Below, one piece after another: positions 1-8,100 of a stretch of 8,444 nucleotides of DNA. Within the stretch, counting starts at the first letter, position 1. Each line of letters begins with the position of its first letter. Origin of the DNA: Granulicella sp. UBA5172 (lineage in GTDB: Bacteria; Acidobacteriota; Terriglobia; Terriglobales; Acidobacteriaceae); contig DHWW01000222.1 of assembly GCA_002413385.1 (NCBI GenBank), positions 16,427 to 24,870 of the forward strand, read 5' to 3'. Made by a program: the position numbers and the translations under genes. Under the pieces are notes generated by a model. The model was not told the origin of the DNA. It saw only the letters and a program-made list of their open reading frames with translations, and ran no database searches.

Positions 1-1374
1 CGCTCCAGCTTCCCGGCATCAGCCGTCGCGCATGGAGTCATCGGTGCCACTCCTGCGACTGCTGCGACCGCTTGCGATGGCTCACCCTGCACTGCCCTCT
101 TTGCCCCCAATCTCAAGGATGGATACACTAATACCTCACACGTCCTGCAACCGCGTGTTGGCGTTGCTTACGAACTGAACTCCAAGACCGTCATCCGTGG
201 AGGATTCGGCGAGTTTGCCACCCGCATGGGCTTATTGGACAACATCTTCCCTGGTGGAAACCCTCCCTTCCAGCCCTTTATCGCCGTCAACGCCATCGCC
301 AATAACCTCACCTCCATGGTCGACAATCCCGGCTACTCGCTCAACAGTTCCGTGGCGCCGGCCCTTACAGTAACGACACTGAACCAGAATCTGAAAGCTC
401 CCACCCGCTACAACTGGAACGTAACCGTACAACGTGAGTTGCCCTTCAAACTCATGATGACCGCTGCCTACGTCGGTGGACGCGGCATCCACAACTGGAG
501 AGTCTTTGACATCAATCAGCCAACTGCCGGTTCCCAGCAGGCTAATCGCGGCGTCAACGTCAATGCACTGCGTCCCTATCAGGGCTTTGCTGCAATCCAG
601 CAGGAGCAAAGCGATGGACGTTCACGATACAACTCCCTGCAACTCTCCCTGCAGCGCACCGATCCCAGAAACATCAGCTTCGGTGTCAGCTACACCTTGT
701 CCAAGAGCATGGATGACAGCTCAAACTACCGCGACATCGTTCCTGACACCTACAACACCAGCAACCTCTATGGCCCCTCTGAGTACGATGCGCGCCACAT
801 GCTCGTCATCAACTACATCTGGGCTCTCCCCATCTTCCGCAATCAAGACACTCTCGCAGGCAAGCTTGCTGGCGGCTGGCGGATAGCCGGTGTAACCCAG
901 TTCCAGACCGGCTCTCCTTGCGGAGTAGGAATGAATGCAGACTATGCAGGCGTTGGAGAGTACGGCAGCTTCGGCTGCGGCTCCCAGGGAGAATTCTGGG
1001 TCATGAATGGAACGCCGAAGATCCTTCACCAATTCGCCGGCTATGGCGGAACGGGTAAATACTTCTCCACCACAAACTCCGACGGCTCACCCATCTTCAC
1101 GCCTCCTGCGCAGGGCGGCTTCAACCTCCAGCAGGGAGTCAGAAATTCCATCTATCAGCCCGGCTATCAGGACTGGAATCTCTCGCTCAAGAAGATGTTT
1201 GCCCTTACCAACAAGACCTCGATGGAGTTTACGGTGGATGCTTACAACTTCATCAATCACCCCAACTGGTCCGGCCCAAACCTGAACCCCACCTCAGGTC
1301 AGTTCGGCGAAGTCACCGGCAAGTCCACCAGCAACCCGCGTACGTTGCAGGTAGGCTTGCATTTCTCCTACTAA
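1..1374 (+). CDS. TonB-dependent receptor, Oar-like, C-terminal part (5' end outside window)
   Basis: The frame is open from the first base and ends at TAA 1372-1374, giving 457 residues; an ATG at 226 is internal, because the residues before it (such as QPRVGVAYELN and TVIRGGFGEFATR) are already typical of the barrel. Family knowledge: acidobacterial Oar-like receptors are roughly 1000-1200 residues, with an N-terminal carboxypeptidase-regulatory-like domain, a plug, and a 22-strand outer-membrane barrel that imports ligands using TonB energy. Only the last part of the barrel is seen. Supporting motifs are YNWNVTVQRELP, AAYVGGRGIHNW, FGVSYTLSKSMDDSSNY, EYDARHMLVINYIWALP and GGWRIAGVTQFQTGSP, followed by DAYNFINHPNW. 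The protein ends in LQVGLHFSY, with a terminal aromatic residue as expected for insertion by the BAM machinery. The substrate cannot be read from the barrel. The mannosidase genes downstream suggest a mannose-containing glycan or its breakdown product, but this is inference. Confidence 0.9.
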   Translation, partial: RSSFPASAVAHGVIGATPATAATACDGSPCTALFAPNLKDGYTNTSHVLQPRVGVAYELNSKTVIRGGFGEFATRMGLLDNIFPGGNPPFQPFIAVNAIANNLTSMVDNPGYSLNSSVAPALTVTTLNQNLKAPTRYNWNVTVQRELPFKLMMTAAYVGGRGIHNWRVFDINQPTAGSQQANRGVNVNALRPYQGFAAIQQEQSDGRSRYNSLQLSLQRTDPRNISFGVSYTLSKSMDDSSNYRDIVPDTYNTSNLYGPSEYDARHMLVINYIWALPIFRNQDTLAGKLAGGWRIAGVTQFQTGSPCGVGMNADYAGVGEYGSFGCGSQGEFWVMNGTPKILHQFAGYGGTGKYFSTTNSDGSPIFTPPAQGGFNLQQGVRNSIYQPGYQDWNLSLKKMFALTNKTSMEFTVDAYNFINHPNWSGPNLNPTSGQFGEVTGKSTSNPRTLQVGLHFSY

Positions 1375-1379
1375 ACGCT

Positions 1380-1425
1380 GCAGCGCAATCCCGCATGGAC
1401 ATCCGTTCATGCGGGATTGCGCTGC
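1380..1425 (+). terminator. Perfect 21-bp hairpin after the receptor gene, probable terminator
   Basis: The arms are 1380-1400 and 1405-1425 with loop ATCC at 1401-1404. Eighteen outer pairs are Watson-Crick, then one G-T wobble and two more Watson-Crick pairs close the loop. The hairpin starts 5 bases after the receptor stop codon. No T-run follows (the next bases are TTCAACC), so it is not a textbook intrinsic terminator. It may instead stop transcription less efficiently, protect the 3' end of the receptor mRNA, or lower expression of the mannosidase genes relative to the receptor. Confidence 0.65.
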
Positions 1426-1496
1426 TTCAACCAAAATCTTCCCAATCAATTCCATCCGCACCATTTGCTACCTTGCGGAGTCCCAGCGGAGCTACA

Positions 1497-1502
1497 GCGG
1501 AG
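1497..1502 (+). promoter_or_regulatory. Shine-Dalgarno site for the GH38 gene
   Basis: GCGGAG lies 6 bases before ATG 1509 and decides this start over the in-frame ATG at 1395, which sits inside the hairpin. The same hexamer also occurs at 1475-1480 and 1486-1491, an exact 11-base spacing. I could not identify a convincing -35/-10 promoter in 1426-1496. Confidence 0.65.
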
Positions 1503-1508
1503 TCAAAC

Positions 1509-4500
1509 ATGAACCACACCCAGCCAGCACCTACCCACCACTCACCTCTGTCCCGCAGCACGGCTCCCAGGACCTTCTCCCGTTCCCTGCTCGCCCTGAT
1601 CCCCGCTGCGTTTCTTCTTGCGCTCGCCTCCTCCGGGCAGACCACCAAGGCCCCGGACATCACCAAAGACCCAACCCTCTACGTCGTCCCTTATGCGCAC
1701 CTTGACACGCAGTGGCGTTGGGAGATGCCCCAGACCATCAGCGAATATTTGCTGAAGACCATGCGAGTCAACTTCGATTACATCGATAAATATCCCCACT
1801 ACATCTTCAACTGGACCGGGTCCAATCGCTACCGCCTCATGAAGGAGTACTTCCCCGACGACTACGCCCGCGTCAAGCAATACGTCGCTGCCGGCCGCTG
1901 GTTTCCCGCTGGCTCTTCGGTCGAGGAAGGCGACGTCAACCTTCCCAGCGCCGAAGGCATCTTTCGTCAAGTTCTCTACGGCAATGAATTCTTCCGCAAG
2001 GACTTCGGCAAAGCCAGCAACGAGTACATGCTCCCCGACTGCTTCGGTTTTCCCGCCTCCCTCCCCAGCATCCTTGCACACGCCGGAGTGAAGGGTTTCT
2101 CCACTCAAAAACTCAACGCTGTCTGGCAGCCGTCGCCTATTGTCGGCGGCCCCGATTCGCCTGAGCAGACACCCGAAGGCATTCCCTTCAACGTAGGGCG
2201 GTGGGTTGGCCCTGACGGCAAGACCGTAATCGCAGCCCTCAATCCCGGCGGTTACAGCGGCAACGCCTACACCGACCTGAGCGAAGAGCCTCCACCGCAC
2301 CCCGTCGAGCAACTCACTCCCGAGCAACTCGCCAAACTCACACCCCTTCAGCTTCGCCAGTACCAGCGCCGTCCGATCGAGCCCGACTGGGTCAAGCGCA
2401 TTGACCTCGACGGAAAGGTAACGGGGATCTTCGCGGACTATCACTACGTCGGTACGGGTGACATTGGAGGTGCGACCAGGGAATCAACCATCCGATTGCT
2501 CGAAGCCATGATCGATAAAAGTAAAACAGTCCTGCCCACCCCTCCCCAGTTCGACTTCCTCAAGGAAGCTTCATCCTACAATCCCAATCCTGTTCGCGTC
2601 GGTGAAGGTCCGGTTCACGTCATCGAATCTGCCGCCGACCAAATGTTCAACGACATGAGCTCGCTGGATACGAGTCGCATGCCGCAATACAAGGGAGACC
2701 TTGAACTCATCAACCACTCCGCTGGCTCCCTCACCTCCCAGGCCTATCACAAGCGCTGGATCATGCGTAACGAAGCCTTAGCCGACGCCGCCGAAGAGAC
2801 CTCCATCGCAGCCCAGTGGATGGGAGGCCGCACCTACCCGCAACAGCAATTGACCGATGCCTGGACCCTTGAACTCGGAGGCCACTTTCACGACACCGGC
2901 GCCGGCACCGCTACACCTCGCGCCTATCAGTTTGCCTGGAATGACGACACCATCGCTGCAAACCAGTTTTCGGCTGTCATCACAAGCGCCACCGCTGCTG
3001 TTGCCTCCAGCCTTGATACCCAGGGAGCGGGAGTGCCGGTCGTCCTCTTCAACCCTCTCAACATCGCCCGCGAGGACCTCGTCGAAGCCACCGTCCCCTT
3101 CCCCCACGGCATGCCCAGGGACGTGCGAGTCACAGCCCCCGATGGCTCTGATTCACCCGCACAGATTGCGGCAGGCAAGGTTCTCTTCGTCGCCAGGGCT
3201 CCCTCCGTCGGCTACGCCGTGTATCACCTCGTGCCCGGCGCAGCGGCTTCCGTAAATCCCGAGCTCAAAGTAACGGCATCGTCGCTCGAAAACTCCCGCT
3301 ACCGTGTCCAGATCAATGACAGTGGCGACATCTCCAGCATCTTCGACAAGCAGCTCAACAAGGAACTACTCTCCTCCCCGATACGTCTCGCCATCACCAC
3401 CGACATCCCCAAGCAATATCCAGCATGGAACATGGACTACGAGCAGGTCGAGGCGCAACCCCGCGCCTATGTCAGCGGTCCGGCGAAAATTCGCATCACC
3501 GAGAGAGGCCCCGTCCGTGTCGCCATCGAAGTGTCACGCCAGACCGAAGGCTCAACGTTCGTACAAACCATCAGTCTCTCCGCGGGAGACGCAGGCAATC
3601 GAGTGGAGATCCACAACGCGATCGACTGGCGCGGCCTCGCCTCCAACCTCAAAGTGGCGTTTCCCTTCACCGCCACGAATAAGGATGCAACCTATAACCA
3701 GGACCTCGGAACCATTGAGCGTCCTACCGCGACACCTCGCCAGTTCGAAGTTGGCTCGCATCGCTGGATCGATCTCACCGACCAGAGTGGAGCCTTTGGC
3801 GTAACCATCCTCACCGACTACAAGAACGGATCGGATAAGCCGAACGACAACACCATCCGCCTCACGCTCCTCCGTTCTCCCGGGGTCCAACCCACCGCCA
3901 ACCGTGCGCCCGGAGCTTACAGCGATCAGGCCAATCAGGACTGGGGTCATCACGAATTCACCTTCGGTTTAGTCGGTCATGCCGGAGACTGGCGACACGC
4001 CCAGACGGATTGGCAAGCCTATCGTCTCAACGATCCCATGATGCCTTTCACCACCACGCACCATGATGGCAAGCTCGGCAAATCCTTCTCGCTCCTCCAA
4101 ATCGATAACCCACGCATTCGCGTCTTCGCTCTGAAGAAAGCAGAAGACAGCGACGAAGTGGTTTTGCGCCTCGCCGAATTAAACGGCAATCCCGAACCCA
4201 ACGTCCACATCTCCTTCTCCTCCCCCATCCTCTCCGCGCGCGAAGTGAACGCGCAGGAGCAACCCACCGGTCCTGCCAGCATCAGCAACGGCGCATTAGT
4301 CACGTCCTTCGCTCCCTATCAACCTCGCACCTTCGCACTTCGCCTCGCTCCAACCAGGTTGCAAGTCGAGCCCGTCCAATCAACGCCCCTGCATCTCCCC
4401 TACACTCTCGCGGTTGCAACCGACGACGACACACAAACCAACGGCGTCGGCTTCGACGGCCACGGCAACGCGCTCCCTGCCGAAATGCTTCCCGCCCACA

Positions 4501-5138
4501 TCGAGTTCAACGGAGCCCGTCTCGATCTCGCACCCGCCAAAACCGGTTCACTCAACGCGATCGCAGCAACCGGACAAACCCTCGATCTTCCCGCAGGTCA
4601 TTTCAACCGCATCTATATACTTGCAGCGTCCGCAGGTGGAGATCACAACGCGATCTTCCGCATCGGCCAACAGTCGAATCATCTTGATATCCAAAACTGG
4701 GCAGGCTTCATCGGCCAGTGGGATACCCGCCTCTGGAAGAACGAGCCAACCATTGACTGGGCCATCTCTGCCCATCACGCCGCCTGGCCTCCAAAGAATA
4801 TGGAAGAGCGCGAGGCCCGTCTCCATTCACCCACCTACCCTGAGGATTACATCGGCCTCACCGACGGCTTCATCAAACCCGCAACCCTCGCATGGTTCGC
4901 CTCGCATCATCACACACCCGCCGGACTCAATGAGCCCTATCAATATTCTTACCTGTTCGCCTACTCCATCGACATCCCCGCCAACGCACATTCGCTCACG
5001 CTGCCTCACGACGACAGCATCCGCATCCTTGCCATCTCGGCAGCAAAAGAGAATCCCGAAATCACGCCAGCCGCGCCACTCTTTGACATGCTCCGATCCA
5101 ATGACGACAGCGCCCTTGCATCGCAAACAAAACCCTGA
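1509..5138 (+). CDS. Secreted alpha-mannosidase, glycoside hydrolase family 38
   Basis: This 1209-residue protein should hydrolyse terminal alpha-linked mannose, with retention, using a zinc ion. Residues 1-43 look like a signal peptide: a basic stretch with Arg16, Arg21 and Arg25, then a hydrophobic core around 26-40. Family zinc and catalytic positions are present: His64 and Asp66 in VVPYAHLDTQW, the likely nucleophile Asp177 in LPDCFGFP, and His461 in GGHFHDTGAGT. Asp318 in VGTGDIGGATRES matches the bacterial GDxGG motif and is a candidate acid/base. A helical middle region and the usual GH38 C-terminal beta-sandwich region follow to about residue 950. The last roughly 250 residues (rich in Asp, His and Trp) I can place only as a C-terminal beta-rich extension. 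The start was chosen from the Shine-Dalgarno site and signal peptide; an ATG at 1395 would prepend 38 residues encoded partly by the hairpin. The next gene starts 39 bases after the stop, so the two are probably cotranscribed. The exact linkage preference is not visible from sequence. Confidence 0.9.
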   Translation: MNHTQPAPTHHSPLSRSTAPRTFSRSLLALIPAAFLLALASSGQTTKAPDITKDPTLYVVPYAHLDTQWRWEMPQTISEYLLKTMRVNFDYIDKYPHYIFNWTGSNRYRLMKEYFPDDYARVKQYVAAGRWFPAGSSVEEGDVNLPSAEGIFRQVLYGNEFFRKDFGKASNEYMLPDCFGFPASLPSILAHAGVKGFSTQKLNAVWQPSPIVGGPDSPEQTPEGIPFNVGRWVGPDGKTVIAALNPGGYSGNAYTDLSEEPPPHPVEQLTPEQLAKLTPLQLRQYQRRPIEPDWVKRIDLDGKVTGIFADYHYVGTGDIGGATRESTIRLLEAMIDKSKTVLPTPPQFDFLKEASSYNPNPVRVGEGPVHVIESAADQMFNDMSSLDTSRMPQYKGDLELINHSAGSLTSQAYHKRWIMRNEALADAAEETSIAAQWMGGRTYPQQQLTDAWTLELGGHFHDTGAGTATPRAYQFAWNDDTIAANQFSAVITSATAAVASSLDTQGAGVPVVLFNPLNIAREDLVEATVPFPHGMPRDVRVTAPDGSDSPAQIAAGKVLFVARAPSVGYAVYHLVPGAAASVNPELKVTASSLENSRYRVQINDSGDISSIFDKQLNKELLSSPIRLAITTDIPKQYPAWNMDYEQVEAQPRAYVSGPAKIRITERGPVRVAIEVSRQTEGSTFVQTISLSAGDAGNRVEIHNAIDWRGLASNLKVAFPFTATNKDATYNQDLGTIERPTATPRQFEVGSHRWIDLTDQSGAFGVTILTDYKNGSDKPNDNTIRLTLLRSPGVQPTANRAPGAYSDQANQDWGHHEFTFGLVGHAGDWRHAQTDWQAYRLNDPMMPFTTTHHDGKLGKSFSLLQIDNPRIRVFALKKAEDSDEVVLRLAELNGNPEPNVHISFSSPILSAREVNAQEQPTGPASISNGALVTSFAPYQPRTFALRLAPTRLQVEPVQSTPLHLPYTLAVATDDDTQTNGVGFDGHGNALPAEMLPAHIEFNGARLDLAPAKTGSLNAIAATGQTLDLPAGHFNRIYILAASAGGDHNAIFRIGQQSNHLDIQNWAGFIGQWDTRLWKNEPTIDWAISAHHAAWPPKNMEEREARLHSPTYPEDYIGLTDGFIKPATLAWFASHHHTPAGLNEPYQYSYLFAYSIDIPANAHSLTLPHDDSIRILAISAAKENPEITPAAPLFDMLRSNDDSALASQTKP

Positions 5139-5161
5139 TCGCAAGCGAAATCGATTCGCCT

Positions 5162-5167
5162 GGAGAG
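5162..5167 (+). promoter_or_regulatory. Shine-Dalgarno site for the GH92-PI-PLC gene
   Basis: GGAGAG lies 10 bases before ATG 5178, inside the 39-base gap after the GH38 stop. No terminator or promoter is evident in this gap, which supports cotranscription. Confidence 0.55.
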
Positions 5168-5177
5168 CTCACCCCCA

Positions 5178-8100
5178 ATGTTTCTATCGGTCGCGCCCAC
5201 CGCTCGGCGTCTTTTGGTTTCCATTGTCTTCCTCGCGGTGAGTGCATCGTTTCGCGCTCAATCCCCCACCCACACTCCCAGCTTCGTTGACAGCGTCTAC
5301 CCATTCCTCGGAGTGGACTGGGGTGGCAACACCTTCATCGGCGCAGCCCTGCCATTTGGCATGGTAAAAGTCGGACCCGACATGGAGTCCTTCGACAGCC
5401 GCAAGTCGGGCTTCGGCTACTGGACCGACGGCCGCATCCTCGGCTTCAGCCATACCCATCTCAGCGGAGCGCAGGGCAAGTACGGCAACATTCTCGTCAT
5501 GCCCGTCACCGGCCCTCTCGCAATCGACGACATCCACTCTCCCCGCACCGCAGAGGTCAATCATCCCGGCTACTACGCCACCCGTCTCACGCGCTACAAC
5601 GCGTTCGTTGAGCTCACCTCCACACGCCGCGTCGCTCTCCATCGATATACCTTCTCCACCGCCGCACCATCGCACATCACCCTCAACATCTCTCACTGCC
5701 TCAGCAAGGGCGCCAGCTCGGAGGCGCAACGTTTCGTCGGAGGACAAGTCCATTTTGTCTCGAACCGCGAAATCGAGGGTGAAGGAAGATACGCCGGAGG
5801 CTGGAACAAGGGCGGAGAATACACCGTCTATTTTTCGATGGTCCTCGACACGCCGGCCATCACCACGCGCACCTGGACAGGCTCCGAAATCACTTCAGCA
5901 CAGCAGGCCAGCGTAGACCACGATCTGCCACTCGGCGCGACCTTCGATCTCCCCGTCCACCCCGGCCAGGTAGTACAAGCCAAGGTCGCGATCTCCTTCG
6001 TCAGCATCGAACAAGCCCGCGCCACGCGTCCAACAAGAGGCTCCGGGCTGGTCCTTCGACGCCGTTCGCAGAACTTCTTCCCGCGTTTGGAATCAAGCCC
6101 TCTTAAAGATTCAGATCCACGGCGAGACCGGCTCAAAACGAATCCAGTTCTACACCGCCATGTACCACACGATGTTGATGCCCACGGATCGCACCGGAGA
6201 GAATCCCGACTGGAAATCCAGCGAGCCCTACTACGATGACTACTACGCGATCTGGGACACCTTCCGCAGCTCCGGCCCGCTCCTGACCTTGATCGCACCC
6301 GACCGTCAGCGCGATCTCATTCGCGCTCTCATCGACATCTACCGTCACACCGGCTACATGCCCGACGCCCGCAGCGGCAACGACAACGGCCGCACCCAGG
6401 GAGGCAGCAACGCCAACATCGTCGTTGCCGACGCCTGGGTCAAACATCTCACCGGAATCGACTACGCCACCGCCTTCGACGCCATGCTCAAGGACGCCAG
6501 CGTTCCCCCCGCCAACCCTCAGAAGGAAGGTCGCGGTGGCATTCTCGACTACAACAGCAAGGGCTACATCACACTCGCCGATGAGCGTTCCGGCTCGCGC
6601 ACCGTCGAGTACGCCTATGACGACTTCGCCATCGCCGAGGTCGCCTGCGGACTCCATCACCCCACCGAGGCCGCCCTCTTCGCACGTCGCGCCAACAACT
6701 GGCAAAACCTCTGGGACCCCAACCTCAGCGCCGAAGGCTTCAACGGCTTCCTCCGTCCCCGCAACACCGATGGCACATGGGCCGCACCCGACCTGCAGGT
6801 CAGAGGCACATGGCCCGACTTCTTTTACGAAGGCGACCTCTGGACCTACTCGTTCTACGCTCCCCAGGATGTCCGCCGCCTCATTGAAATGTCCGGAGGC
6901 AACAAGACCTTTGTCCAACGGCTCGACAACATCTTTTACCGCCAGCACTTCGACGTCACCAACGAACCCGGATTTCTGATGCCTGTCCTCTACAACTGGG
7001 CCGGACGTCCCGACCACACCGCCGACGTCATCAGCCAGCTCCTCGAAAAAGCCTTCACCGACCAGCGCAGCGGCATCCCCGGCAACGACGACTCGGGCGC
7101 CATGTCCAGCTGGTTCATCTTCAACTCCCTTGGCTTCTATCCCAACGCCGGTCAGGACATCTACCTCATCGGCACTCCCTCATTTCCCCGAGCCGACATC
7201 CTTCTCTCCCCCGGCAAGACGCTCCGCATCATCGCGAAGAACCTCGACCCCGAGCATCTCAACCACTACGTCCAGTCCGCCTCCATCAACGGAGCGCCGC
7301 TCAATCAATCCTGGTTTCGTCATAGTCAAATTGCCAATGGAGGCACGCTGGAACTCACCATGGGCCCCGCTCCTTCCGCGTGGGGCACAACGAATCCGCC
7401 ATCCTCGCTCTCCGATGAAGTCTCCCCGCTCTGCGCCAGCGCTGCACAAACTCAGCCGTTCCAATCCAACGTCCCGCCCAGCACGCTCACCGTAGCCACG
7501 CTTCCGCCAGGCACAGTCAAACTCAACCAGATTCAAGTCATCGGCACCCACAACAGCTACCACGCCGGCATCGCCCCCAGCGAAAGCAAAATCTGGAAAG
7601 AGAAGGACCCTCAGGGCTACGCGGGCCTCGACTACAGCCATCCTCCTCTCACCCGGCAATTAGAAAGCGGCGTCCGCCAACTCGAACTCGACGTCTTCGC
7701 CGACACCAAAGGTGGCCGCTACGCTCATCCATCCGAACCACAGATGGTAGCCGCCGCCGGCCTGCCCGCCGACCCTCCCTTCGATCCCGACGCCATCATG
7801 TCGAAGCCTGGCTTCAAGGTCATGCATGTGCAGGACATCGACTACCGCAGCAACTGCCAGCCCTTCACCGCTTGCCTCGCGGAGATTCGCGCCTGGTCGC
7901 GCGAGCATCCACGCCACATCCCCCTCTTCATCCTCATCGAAACCAAGCAGGGCAAGTCCAAACGCATCAAGCTCACCGAACCCGAGCCCTTCACCTCCGC
8001 CACCTTCGACGCCCTCGATGCCGAGATTCGCTCCGTCTTCCCTGCCGACGAGATCGTCACACCCGACGGCGTGCGTGGCTCCTACGACTCACTCGAGGAC

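Noticed and set aside
1395..1508. Upstream in-frame ATG at 1395 as the GH38 start
   Set aside because: It lies inside the hairpin arm, has no Shine-Dalgarno site, and would place a non-signal-like 38-residue stretch before a good signal peptide that starts at 1509.
1542..2444. 300-codon open frame on the - strand opposite the GH38 gene
   Set aside because: It is antisense to a well-supported enzyme and has no recognisable domain; GC-rich, C-ending codons on the + strand suppress stops on the other strand.
5145..5159. Small inverted repeat GCGAA/TTCGC between GH38 and GH92 as a terminator
   Set aside because: The stem is only 5 bp with no T-run, too weak to support a terminator, and the close spacing of the genes argues for cotranscription.
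4414..5241. 275-codon + strand frame overlapping the GH38 end
   Set aside because: Its product is a Ser/Pro/Thr-rich shadow typical of an out-of-frame reading, and the GH38 frame is intact across it.
6024..6036. Programmed +1 ribosomal frameshifting
   Set aside because: No slippery sequence, rare-codon pause or in-frame stop such as in prfB is present at the shift; the zero frame continues about 70 codons before stopping.
6133..7017. 294-codon open frame on the - strand opposite the GH92 gene
   Set aside because: Same cause: the + strand here encodes conserved GH92 motifs, and the antisense product is a low-complexity Val/Gly/Ala-rich sequence.
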